Source of the DNA: CAYPIE01 sp964410665
GTDB taxonomy: Bacteria > Planctomycetota > Planctomycetia > Gemmatales > Gemmataceae
Assembly: GCA_964410665.1 (NCBI GenBank)
Contig: CAYPIE010000039.1
Location: 1-52,073 of the forward strand
DNA: 52,073 bases
Direction: 5' to 3'
Each line of letters starts with the position of its first letter. Within the stretch, counting starts at the first letter, position 1. A model generated the notes under the pieces. It had not been told where the DNA came from, ran no database searches, and worked only from the letters and a program-made list of their open reading frames with translations. Shown here in pieces: positions 27,976 through 36,016 of this stretch. The position numbers were made by a program, and so were the translations under genes.

Positions 27976-27996
27976 CGTCATGCAGTAGGCATGACG
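27976..27996. other. Hairpin in the atpB-atpE gap
   Basis: CGTCATGC and GCATGACG form an 8-bp perfect stem around AGTAG, about 70 bp after the atpB stop. A T-rich stretch (GTCTTCCCTGTTTG) follows, but it is not a proper T-run. It may act as a partial terminator or as a stability element that sets c-subunit mRNA levels apart from atpB. The role is inferred only from position. Confidence 0.45.
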
Positions 27997-28069
27997 GTCT
28001 TCCCTGTTTGATACCTCGCGGGGATCGTCGCACCTTAGGGTTGCGGCGTACAAAAAGATTTTTCTCACG

Positions 28070-28234
28070 ATGCCGTTGGCACCTGGACCAACACCGAGTC
28101 ATGGCTTTGTGGAAGTAGATGGCATCGGCCGGCTTGATGTAGCGTCAAACAAAGCTGCATCGTTGGGATGGATTATCGTTGAGATTTGTGCGTTTGCTCG
28201 AGGATTGACCAACCCTATTAATTTCGACACGTAA
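28070..28234 (+). CDS. Doubtful 54-codon ORF between atpB and atpE
   Basis: An ATG at 28070 opens a 54-residue frame that stops 12 bp before the atpE ATG. It has no clear ribosome-binding site, no membrane segment and a third-position base composition near random. I list it because it is the only open frame in the gap and ends right at atpE, where it could give translational coupling. It is more likely chance. Confidence 0.18.
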   Translation: MPLAPGPTPSHGFVEVDGIGRLDVASNKAASLGWIIVEICAFARGLTNPINFDT

Positions 28235-28246
28235 GTGAGAGTCGAC

Positions 28247-28552
28247 ATGCGACTGGTGAACTTGTTCCTGGCAGTGGTTGTGGTGCTTCTCATTCATACG
28301 GTGCCAGCTCTGGCGCAAGATGCAACGGATACTACAGAAGCGACTGTGGCCGAGAGAATTGGTGCAGGCGTCGGTGCGGGCCTGGTCATCGTTGGTGCGG
28401 GAATTGGACTGGGGCTTATTGGCTACTCGGCCTTGGCGGCGATTGCCCGTCAACCGGAGATTGCAGGTCAGGCAACGACCACAATGCTGATTATCGCTGC
28501 CCTTCTTGAGGGGGTGGTGCTGTTTGCCTTGATTATCTGCCTGCAGCTTTAA
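28247..28552 (+). CDS. atpE: ATP synthase subunit c with N-terminal signal-like extension
   Basis: A 101-residue proteolipid whose oligomer forms the rotor ring. Residues 1-23 look like a cleavable signal (LFLAVVVVLLIHTVPALAQD). The mature part then has helix 1 (about 38-66, with a GAGIGLGLIG glycine motif), the polar loop ARQPE and helix 2 with the ion-carrying Glu88 in ALLEGVVLF. The residues that mark Na+-binding rings are not evident, so proton use is likely. I chose the ATG at 28247; an in-frame GTG at 28235 would add four residues. Confidence 0.92.
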   Translation: MRLVNLFLAVVVVLLIHTVPALAQDATDTTEATVAERIGAGVGAGLVIVGAGIGLGLIGYSALAAIARQPEIAGQATTTMLIIAALLEGVVLFALIICLQL

Positions 28553-28651
28553 GCAGAGCTACACTACCGAACAATCTGCGGAGATGCATCCTAATCTCGA
28601 TGATGCATCTCCTGGCCCAGTAATGAAGGGTGTCCAGAGTGAGGAGATGGC

Positions 28652-29314
28652 GTGTTTGATTCCGACCAACCGGTAGATCGCTCACCCAAGTGGATGGGCT
28701 GGGCCCATGGGCTTACGCTCCTGTTTGCCCTAGTCCTGCCAACGCTGGTCCTGGCTGACGATGTGCCGAACGGGACCGCCAAGCAGACAATCGAATCGGA
28801 AGAACAGGCGGTGCTGACGTGGGCCCCGGATCTTGGTATCTGGACGCTAGTAACTTTCTTGTTGCTGTTGGTCCTGTTGTACCAGACCGCTTGGCGACCC
28901 ATTCTTCAGGGCCTGGACAAGCGTGAGCAAACGCTGTTGCAGATTCGCGCGGATGCTGAAAAGGCACGCGATAAAGCACAGGCTTTGCGGGCGGAGTTTG
29001 ATCGCAAGTTGCAAGAGGCACATGAACAAGCAGCCGCGATCTTGGCCGAGGCCCGGCGCGATGCCGAGGTATTCAAGAGCAGTGAACGGGAGCGGGTCAA
29101 GGGTGAGATTCAGAACGAACGAGATCGTCTGCACCGTGAAATTGAAACCGCGCGTGACCAGGCTTTGCAAGACATTTATTCTCAGGCTGTGCAGTTGGCG
29201 ACTTTGATGTCGGCCAAGGCCATCCATCGAGAGATTTCTACAGAAGATCATCGTCGACTGCTCGATGAAGCTCTGGTCGAACTCAACCAGACCATGCAGC
29301 CTGCCACCGTGTAA
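28652..29314 (+). CDS. atpF: ATP synthase subunit b
   Basis: A 220-residue stator subunit starting at GTG with a GAGGAG upstream. It has an extra N-terminal hydrophobic signal-like segment (about 15-35), then a second membrane segment (about 62-80, WTLVTFLLLLVLLYQ). A long charged coiled coil (about 90-200) dimerises and reaches to F1. E. coli b has 156 residues and only one membrane helix, so the first segment is probably cleaved. Ordinary in position, between atpE and atpH. Confidence 0.92.
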   Translation: MFDSDQPVDRSPKWMGWAHGLTLLFALVLPTLVLADDVPNGTAKQTIESEEQAVLTWAPDLGIWTLVTFLLLLVLLYQTAWRPILQGLDKREQTLLQIRADAEKARDKAQALRAEFDRKLQEAHEQAAAILAEARRDAEVFKSSERERVKGEIQNERDRLHREIETARDQALQDIYSQAVQLATLMSAKAIHREISTEDHRRLLDEALVELNQTMQPATV

Positions 29315-29347
29315 TCCCGAATGCAGTAGACTCTCAAGGCCGGTTTT

Positions 29348-29998
29348 ATGGCGGAATTTAACCACCAAGCTTCGGAAATGGATCAGGCTTATCCGCATGG
29401 TGCCCGTGAACGGATTGCCGAGGTGTACGCCGAGGCATTGTTCAAGGTTGCCCAACGTCGAGGTCAGTCCGATGCAGTCAACCAAGAGCTGCGTTCCTTG
29501 ATCTACGACGTGCTAGCACCGCATCCGATCCTGGAGCAACTGCTTACGACTGCCGTGATTAAACGGCATCAAAGACGGGAGATGCTCGAACAGGTGTTTG
29601 GCCATGGTCGGGCAAGCGATCTTCTCCTGGACTTTCTCCGAGTGGTCAACGAACATGACCGTCTGAATACTCTGCGTGCCATCCAATTTGAGTATGAGCG
29701 GATGGTCGATGAGCATGGCGGCCGCACCCGGGTTCGCGTCCGCACGGCAACGGAATTGACCGACGTTCAAAGACAACGACTGGTCGATTTGCTCCGCACG
29801 CATATGCAGCGTGAACCGGTCCTGGTGGTCCGTGTGGAGCCGGATCTGTTGGGCGGCATGATTGTCCAGATCGGCGATCTCGTCTACGACAGCTCCATCC
29901 GGCGCCGCCTGAACAACCTTCGCGATCAACTTCTGGCGAGAAGCAATCATGTCATTCAATCCGAGCGAAATCGTCTCCGTACTAACGGCGGAAATTGA
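29348..29998 (+). CDS. atpH: ATP synthase subunit delta
   Basis: A 216-residue stator subunit linking b to the top of the alpha3beta3 head. The helical N-terminal domain (about 18-125) and the beta-rich C-terminal domain ending in LLGGMIVQIGDLVYDSSIRRRL are typical. The reading frame continues about 16 codons into atpA, giving an unusual Ser/Asn/Arg-rich tail after the conserved LNNLRDQLL. A 20-residue polar N-terminal extension precedes the family part. Confidence 0.92.
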   Translation: MAEFNHQASEMDQAYPHGARERIAEVYAEALFKVAQRRGQSDAVNQELRSLIYDVLAPHPILEQLLTTAVIKRHQRREMLEQVFGHGRASDLLLDFLRVVNEHDRLNTLRAIQFEYERMVDEHGGRTRVRVRTATELTDVQRQRLVDLLRTHMQREPVLVVRVEPDLLGGMIVQIGDLVYDSSIRRRLNNLRDQLLARSNHVIQSERNRLRTNGGN

Positions 29999-31688
29999 CA
30001 AGTACCGTGAGGGGCTGGAGTCTCGTGAGGTCGGCCAAGTCCTCGAAGTCGGCGACGGTATCGCCCGCGTCTATGGCTTGACCGGAGTCATGGCCGGGGA
30101 ACTGGTCGATTTTCCTCGCTCCGGGGTGAAGGGTATGGCCTTTAACCTCGAAGAGAATTCGGTCGGGATCATCATCCTCGGCAATTATCTTGAGATTATG
30201 GAAGGGGATGATGTTCGCACCACCGGCACCCTGCTAGAGGTGCCTGTGGGCGAGGCTTTGGTCGGTCGAGTGGTCGACCCGCTGGGCAACCCGTTGGATG
30301 ACCGTGGACCGATCATCGCCACTCAGAAGCGGTTTGTTGAGTCGCCTGCCCCAGGGGTTGCCGAGCGACAGCCGGTGAAGCAACCGCTTCAGACGGGGCT
30401 CAAAGCGATCGACGCCATGATCCCGATTGGCCGTGGCCAGCGCGAACTGATCATCGGTGATCGCCGCACCGGCAAGACGGCCATTGCGATCGATACCATC
30501 ATCAACCAAGCCGGTCAGGGGGTGATCTGCGTTTATGTTGCCATCGGCCAGATGGAGGCCAAGGTCGCCAAAACCGTTGAGGATTTACGACGGTACGGGG
30601 CCATGGATTACACTATCGTAGTGGTGGCCTCCTCCGCTGACCCCGCTCCCCTTCAGTATATTGCTCCATACGCTGGCTGCGCGATGGCCGAGTACTTTAT
30701 GTTGGAGCAAGGCAAGGACACCTTATGTATCTATGATGACCTGTCCAAACAAGCTGCTGCATACCGCCAACTTTCGCTGTTAATGCGTCGACCGCCTGGT
30801 CGCGAAGCTTACCCAGGGGACGTGTTCTACTGCCACTCCCGCCTGCTCGAGCGTGCTGCCAAAATGGCCGAACGCTATGTGGTGGTACCCCAGGATGCGC
30901 AAGATGACAAGATCGGCGATGACTGGGGTGTCAACAAGAACGCCACCGAAAAACGCGGACCGGGTGAATCGTGCAAGGTCTATGTGGGTCCCAAGGGGCT
31001 GGAAGCGATTGAGGAAGAAGTCAAAAACTTTCCCAGTCATAAGATTGGGCGGGTGGCCATCTCGGGCGGCTCGCTGACCGCCTTGCCGTTGATTGAAACC
31101 CTCGAAGGCGAGGTCTCGGCCTACATCCCCACCAATGTCATCTCGATTACCGACGGGCAGATTTACCTGCAACCCGATCTATTCTACGCTGGGGTCCGCC
31201 CGGCGGTGGACGTAGGCATCAGTGTGTCGCGGGTCGGTGGCAACGCTCAGATCCCCGTGATGAAAAAGGTCGCCGGTCGCTTGCGTCTCGACCTGGCCGC
31301 TTTCCGCGACCTGGAGGCCTTTGCCCAGCTCGGCACCGAACTCGACAAGGCCACCCAAGCCCAGCTGGATCGTGGCTATCGCGTCGTCGAAGTGCTCAAG
31401 CAGCCGCAGTTCAAGCCGATGAATGTCATCGATCAGGTCTTGATCATCTATGCCGTGACGCGGGGCTTCTTGGATGATGTCGAGATCCCCCTGGTCAGCG
31501 CCTGGGAAGAGCAATTCTTGCAGTTTATGCACGAGCAACGCCCCGAAGTCCGCGACACCTTGGCCAAGAGCAAGAAGCTGACTGACGATGTCGTCGATCC
31601 CGAGACCAAGGAGGTCAAGAAGGGAACCGAGACGCTCATGCGCGAGGCGATTGAAGCATTTAAGCCGCAGTTCAAGCGGCCCGGCTGA
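29949..31688 (+). CDS. atpA: ATP synthase subunit alpha with about 50-residue insertion
   Basis: A 579-residue F1 subunit, against 513 in E. coli. It starts with the standard FNPSEIVSVLTAEI. Walker A is GDRRTGKT at 170-177. Between LERAAK (ending at about 305) and GSLTALP (beginning at about 374) lie 68 residues, where E. coli has about 18. The insert contains DDWGVNKNATEKRGPGESC and a helix EAIEEEVKNF. The C-terminus carries a further Lys/Glu-rich stretch (about 545-570). The start overlaps the end of atpH by 50 bp. The insertion is intact in frame and flanked by well-conserved sequence, so it is unlikely to be an assembly error. Confidence 0.96.
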   Translation: MSFNPSEIVSVLTAEIDKYREGLESREVGQVLEVGDGIARVYGLTGVMAGELVDFPRSGVKGMAFNLEENSVGIIILGNYLEIMEGDDVRTTGTLLEVPVGEALVGRVVDPLGNPLDDRGPIIATQKRFVESPAPGVAERQPVKQPLQTGLKAIDAMIPIGRGQRELIIGDRRTGKTAIAIDTIINQAGQGVICVYVAIGQMEAKVAKTVEDLRRYGAMDYTIVVVASSADPAPLQYIAPYAGCAMAEYFMLEQGKDTLCIYDDLSKQAAAYRQLSLLMRRPPGREAYPGDVFYCHSRLLERAAKMAERYVVVPQDAQDDKIGDDWGVNKNATEKRGPGESCKVYVGPKGLEAIEEEVKNFPSHKIGRVAISGGSLTALPLIETLEGEVSAYIPTNVISITDGQIYLQPDLFYAGVRPAVDVGISVSRVGGNAQIPVMKKVAGRLRLDLAAFRDLEAFAQLGTELDKATQAQLDRGYRVVEVLKQPQFKPMNVIDQVLIIYAVTRGFLDDVEIPLVSAWEEQFLQFMHEQRPEVRDTLAKSKKLTDDVVDPETKEVKKGTETLMREAIEAFKPQFKRPG

Positions 31689-31704
31689 GTGGGGAACCTT
31701 CGGG

Positions 31705-32586
31705 ATGGCCAAAACACGCACCCTGTTGAAACGCCGCAAGGCGATTCGCAATATTCGCAAAATCACCCGGACGATGGAGCTGATCGCTACCGCGCGATTT
31801 AAGAAAGCTCTCGACCGGGCTACGCAAGCCGAAGCTTATACGCGCAAGATTGCGGAGCTTGCTGCGGATCTTACCCGCAGCAGCGGCGAGGTGAGCCACC
31901 CCCTCCTGGAAGTACGCCCGACCGAGAAGTCGCTGGTTCTGGTGATCTGCTCCAATCGTGGGCTCTGCGGTGGCTATAATGCCGCGATCTTGCGTGAAAC
32001 GACCAACCGTCTACGTGGGCTCAACGCCGAGGCGACTGCCTACGATCTGGAACTTTCCGGCAAACGCGCGATTAATTTCTTTCGCTACCAAGGCGTGACA
32101 CCCAACGAACAATACATGCATTTCGAGGATCGACCGACTTTTGATGAGGTCGAGGTGCTGGCAAATAGGTACATCACCCTCTACACCAGCGGAGCGATCG
32201 ATCGGCTTGAAGTTGCCTATATGAAATTCTTAAATGCCGCTCGCCAACAGGCAGTCATCGAGCCACTGCTTCCCCTCGCTGCCGTAGGTGAAGAAACGGA
32301 GACGAAAGAAACAGGTCAGGCGGGCAATATCGCCTACGAGTTTTTGCCAAATGCCACAGACATTCTGAACGAACTGGTCCCAGTCGCTTTCAAGGTACGA
32401 CTGTTCAAGTGTTTCTTAGACGCCGCGGTCAGTGAACAAATTGCTCGCCGCGTCGCGATGAAGGCCGCGACGGAAAATGCCAGCGACCTGATTAAGTCCT
32501 TGTCGCGGCAATACAATCGCGCTCGTCAGGCGCAAATTACCAAAGAGATTGCCGAGATCATTGGCGGAGCCGAAGCCCTCAAATAA
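31705..32586 (+). CDS. atpG: ATP synthase subunit gamma
   Basis: A 293-residue central rotor shaft. The N-terminal helix (LLKRRKAIRNIRKITRTMEL) and C-terminal helix (SRQYNRARQAQITKEIAEI) form the coiled coil that turns inside alpha3beta3. The Rossmann-like middle has VICSNRGLCGGYNA. The start at 31705 gives the standard N-terminus; an ORF reading from 31588 lies inside atpA and is rejected. It begins 16 bp after the atpA stop. Confidence 0.95.
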   Translation: MAKTRTLLKRRKAIRNIRKITRTMELIATARFKKALDRATQAEAYTRKIAELAADLTRSSGEVSHPLLEVRPTEKSLVLVICSNRGLCGGYNAAILRETTNRLRGLNAEATAYDLELSGKRAINFFRYQGVTPNEQYMHFEDRPTFDEVEVLANRYITLYTSGAIDRLEVAYMKFLNAARQQAVIEPLLPLAAVGEETETKETGQAGNIAYEFLPNATDILNELVPVAFKVRLFKCFLDAAVSEQIARRVAMKAATENASDLIKSLSRQYNRARQAQITKEIAEIIGGAEALK

Positions 32587-32677
32587 GGCCCAGCCGGGTT
32601 GAACCATCCAGCATCGAATCCGAGATAGAAGACGCGGGCCTCAGGCCCCGCGGACGTGCGAACTTGAGGAAGCATGC

Positions 32678-34120
32678 ATGATTGCCACCACTAGCAAACC
32701 CGGCCGCGTGGTACAGGTCATTGGCTCAACCTTTGATGTTGAGTTTGATGGCGACCACCTGCCAGAAATTTACCACGCCGTCAAAATCTCGAGTGACTCC
32801 ACGGATGTGCCCATCCGCTTGATTGGGGAAGTCCAACAACACCTCGGCGGCAGCCGCGTTCGCTGTGTGGCATTGGGTTCTACCGATGGCGTGGTCCGCG
32901 GGATGGAGGCGATCGACACGGGCGCTCCCCTCTCCGTCCCGGTAGGACAGGAAACACTTGGTCGCGTTTTCAATCTGCTTGGCGATCCGATTGATGGCCG
33001 TGGACCGATCCATACCCAAGAGACCCGACCGATCCACCGTGAGCCGCCCAAGTTTTCGGAACTCTCACCCAAGACCGAGGTGCTCGAGACGGGCATCAAG
33101 GTGGTCGACCTGTTGACTCCCCTCGTCCGCGGCGGTAAAGCCGGTCTGTTCGGTGGAGCGGGACTGGGCAAAACGGTGATCCTTCAGGAGTTGATCGCCC
33201 GGATTGCCCGCGAATACGAGGGCTTCTCGGTCTTCGCCGGGGTCGGCGAACGAACACGCGAGGGGAACGACCTCTGGCTGGAAATGCAGGACACCAAAAT
33301 CGGTGACACCGGCCGGTCGGTGATTGACCAGACCGCGATGGTGTTTGGCCAGATGAATGAGCCACCGGGGGCGCGTCTACGTGTGGCCCTGTCGGCGCTG
33401 ACCATGGCGGAGTGGTTCCGCGACTCCACCGGTGCTGAGACCCTGTTGTTCATCGACAACATCTTCCGCTTCTCGCAGGCCGGCTCGGAGGTATCAGCGC
33501 TCCTCGGGCGTATGCCCTCAGCTGTGGGGTACCAACCCACCCTGGCCACCGAGATGGGAGAATTGCAAGAACGCATTACCTCGACCAACCGAGGGGCCAT
33601 TACCTCGGTACAAGCCGTCTATGTACCGGCCGATGATCCCACCGACCCGGCTCCAGCCAACACCTTCCAGCACCTGGATGCCTTTATTTACCTCGAGCGC
33701 TCGATCGCCGAGAAGGGAATCTATCCTGCCATCGACCCGTTGACCTCGAACTCACGCTTGCTCGACCCGCAGTTCATTGGCCAGGAGCACTTTGACGTCG
33801 CTCGCCGGGTCCAGCAGATCCTGCAGCGATATCGCGAGTTACAGGACATCATTGCCATTCTCGGCGTCGAAGAGCTCTCCGAAGATGACAAGAAAGTTGT
33901 ATCCCGCGCTCGACGTATCGAACGCTTTTTATCACAACCATTTATCGTGGCCGAAGCCTTCACCGGCCGTCCTGGGAAGGTCACCCCGCTCAATGATACG
34001 ATCCGTAGCTTCCGCGAACTGTGTGAAGGCAAGTGGGACCACCTGCCCGAAGGCGCATTTCTGTATGTGGGGGCCATTGAGGAAGCTGAGGAGCGTGCCA
34101 AGGAAATGGCTGCTGGGTAA
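32678..34120 (+). CDS. atpD: ATP synthase subunit beta
   Basis: A 480-residue catalytic subunit of normal length. Walker A is GGAGLGKT at 159-166, where Leu replaces the common Val. The catalytic glutamate lies in VGERTREGNDLW, and the DELSEED-equivalent region reads GVEELSEDDKKVV. It makes ATP from ADP and phosphate at the alpha-beta interfaces. 91 bp separate it from atpG, with no hairpin of note. Confidence 0.97.
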   Translation: MIATTSKPGRVVQVIGSTFDVEFDGDHLPEIYHAVKISSDSTDVPIRLIGEVQQHLGGSRVRCVALGSTDGVVRGMEAIDTGAPLSVPVGQETLGRVFNLLGDPIDGRGPIHTQETRPIHREPPKFSELSPKTEVLETGIKVVDLLTPLVRGGKAGLFGGAGLGKTVILQELIARIAREYEGFSVFAGVGERTREGNDLWLEMQDTKIGDTGRSVIDQTAMVFGQMNEPPGARLRVALSALTMAEWFRDSTGAETLLFIDNIFRFSQAGSEVSALLGRMPSAVGYQPTLATEMGELQERITSTNRGAITSVQAVYVPADDPTDPAPANTFQHLDAFIYLERSIAEKGIYPAIDPLTSNSRLLDPQFIGQEHFDVARRVQQILQRYRELQDIIAILGVEELSEDDKKVVSRARRIERFLSQPFIVAEAFTGRPGKVTPLNDTIRSFRELCEGKWDHLPEGAFLYVGAIEEAEERAKEMAAG

Positions 34121-34201
34121 TTGCCCCCCCGGCTGATTGACCTGACAAGGTTTCAACCAGGTAGCTGAGCCCCATCCATCGGAGATAGAGGTAGTGACAT
34201 C

Positions 34202-34618
34202 GTGGCTGAAGTAACGCCAAATTCATCGAGGAACGTTCGCTGTGTCATCGTGACTCCCGAGCGTGCTGTCCTCGATGAATTCGTCGAATTGGTCGTTCTG
34301 CCCATGTTTGATGGCGAACTGGGCGTGCTAGCCAATCGTGCTCCGTTGATTGGACGGCTGGGCCACGGCGAACTACGGCTGAAAGTCACCGAGCCGGGTC
34401 ATAGCTTTCTAGATGGACATAGCTACTTCATCGATGGCGGCTTCGCCCAGGTGCTGAACAATGTGGTGACCGTCCTGACCCCACGCGCGATTCCCTCTGC
34501 CGAACTAGAACACACCAAACTTGAGGAAGAACTGGAGGCAGCCTTTGATGCCGGAGGTCGCATGCGCGTGCTAGCCATGTTGCGGATCACTCGTCGCAAC
34601 CAATCGGTCTTTTCGTAA
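34202..34618 (+). CDS. atpC: ATP synthase subunit epsilon
   Basis: A 138-residue subunit that contacts gamma and the c-ring and can brake ATP hydrolysis. The beta-sandwich N-terminal domain is intact (VIVTPERAVLDEFVELVVLP, then GELGVLANRAPLI). The helical tail is shortened but present (AELEHTKLEEELEAA). The start is GTG, preceded by GGAGATAGAGG. It closes the operon. No clear terminator hairpin was found in 34619-34756. Confidence 0.92.
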   Translation: MAEVTPNSSRNVRCVIVTPERAVLDEFVELVVLPMFDGELGVLANRAPLIGRLGHGELRLKVTEPGHSFLDGHSYFIDGGFAQVLNNVVTVLTPRAIPSAELEHTKLEEELEAAFDAGGRMRVLAMLRITRRNQSVFS

Positions 34619-34756
34619 ATAGCCTTTCCGGTTAGATGGCAGCCTCCCGCTTCCTGCGAACCTGGTCCCGGGGCTACATCTCCTTACCATCATGCCGGGA
34701 GCCGGTAGTGATCTTGTCGGCCGCCGGTAAGCTTCCTATGGTAAACCTATCTTTGT

Positions 34757-34829
34757 GGCGGCGTAGCTCAGTGGTTAGAGCAGTGGCTTCATAAGCCACG
34801 TGTCACTGGTTCGATCCCAGTCGCCGCTA
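34757..34829 (+). tRNA. tRNA-Met (CAT), elongator type
   Basis: A complete cloverleaf of 73 nt. The acceptor stem is GGCGGCG with CGCCGCT (first pair G-U), the D arm is GCTC...GAGC, the anticodon arm is GTGGC TTCATAA GCCAC and the T arm is ACTGG TTCGATC CCAGT. Discriminator is A, and CCA is not encoded. It lacks the three G-C pairs in the anticodon stem and the 1-72 mismatch of initiators, so it is elongator Met; a lysidine-modified Ile tRNA with CAT is less likely but cannot be excluded. Confidence 0.93.
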
Positions 34830-34998
34830 CTCACCTTTTTGGGTTGCTCCTGCAAAGCATCTGACTATTCCACCGCTTCGAACACGATGGGCCCGACTTG
34901 GGCCCAACCTCGAATCTTCCTTCGCATGTATCGGGAAACTCGAACCTACTTGCCGCTCCAGACTTCACTCGTATCCCCTCTTTCATCGGGACCCACAT

Positions 34999-35853
34999 CT
35001 AGCGGACCTTTTCCACCGGAAAGATGCTGTTTGGCTCGACGATTTCCTTCTGTGCGGCAATCAATTCGAGCTCCCGCGAGCCGGCCTCGCAGGTCGCCGC
35101 GATCAGCCCATAAATCGTGGCCACCGCGTGGCGCAGGGCCGTTTCGAGGTCATGGGACTGAAGGTAAGCACCCAGAATCATCGCGGTGAAGGCATCGCCT
35201 GTACCATTGAGCGCAATCGGCAGACGCGGTGTACGGATCAACCACGCACCATCGCTGCTGTCTGCGAGGGAATGAAGTGTGTCGGGCCCATCCCTGAGTG
35301 AGAGGCTGGTGGCGACAACGTACCTGGGGCCCATGGCCCGCAACTTCGCGGTGGCGCATAAAGAATCTTCCAAACAGTCGATCGGCTGCCCTGCCAGCCA
35401 CGCGAGTTCAAAATGATTGGGTGTCAGCACATCCACGCTGGCTAATGCCCGGTCACGAAAAAACTCAGGTATGCCAGGTTTGACAAAGAAGCCTCGGTCC
35501 TGATCGCCCATCACAGGATCGCAGGCATACAAGGCCCCCGGCGATGCAGCGCGGACCCGATGCACGGCCTCCAGCACTGAGTCTCCCACATCGGGATCGC
35601 CCAGATAACCGCTGACGACGGCAATGCAGTTCGCCAGAACGCCTTGGTCATCCATGCCGTTGACGATCTCACGGATCTGATCCGGGCTGGTCATGTGGCC
35701 GCGCCAGGCACCATAGCCGGTATGGTTACTGAACTGCACGGTATCAATCGGCCACACCTCGAAGCCCAACCGCTGCAGCGGAAAGACCGCCGCACTATTG
35801 CCAACATGACCATAAGCCACCGCAGATTGAATCGACAATATACCCGGAGACAT
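34999..35853 (-). CDS. pdxY: Pyridoxal kinase
   Basis: A 284-residue cytoplasmic enzyme of the ribokinase-like fold that phosphorylates pyridoxal in B6 salvage. The N-terminus GILSIQSAVAYGHVGNSAA and the following VQFSNHTGYGAW are characteristic of PdxY/PdxK. The catalytic anion-hole motif NGTGDAFTAMILGAYL is near the C-terminus, and the DPVMGDQ segment is also present. The gene stands alone. The bases between it and the tRNA (34830-34998) hold a 7-bp stem hairpin at 34888-34906 (TGGGCCC with GGGCCCA), possibly a weak terminator. Confidence 0.92.
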   Translation of the reverse strand: MSPGILSIQSAVAYGHVGNSAAVFPLQRLGFEVWPIDTVQFSNHTGYGAWRGHMTSPDQIREIVNGMDDQGVLANCIAVVSGYLGDPDVGDSVLEAVHRVRAASPGALYACDPVMGDQDRGFFVKPGIPEFFRDRALASVDVLTPNHFELAWLAGQPIDCLEDSLCATAKLRAMGPRYVVATSLSLRDGPDTLHSLADSSDGAWLIRTPRLPIALNGTGDAFTAMILGAYLQSHDLETALRHAVATIYGLIAATCEAGSRELELIAAQKEIVEPNSIFPVEKVR

Positions 35854-36016
35854 GGATTGTCCTTATGGTCGTTTGTGACCTCACGCGGATCGGCGAAGCC
35901 GGGAAGCCGCCTTCCCGATCAACAGGTCCAAAAGCCGGACACACTCTCTCTTCACCTTGCTCCTGCGTTTGGAGCCTGTCTGCCGCGGACACCCGCGACC
36001 ACATCGGATACGGCAA

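Noticed and set aside
28247..28552. Na+-type c-ring
   Set aside because: Helix 2 has Glu followed by Gly, and the polar Na+ ligands expected in helix 1 and after the Glu are not seen.
34757..34829. Initiator tRNA-Met
   Set aside because: The anticodon stem lacks the three consecutive G-C pairs, and position 1-72 is a G-U pair rather than the initiator mismatch.
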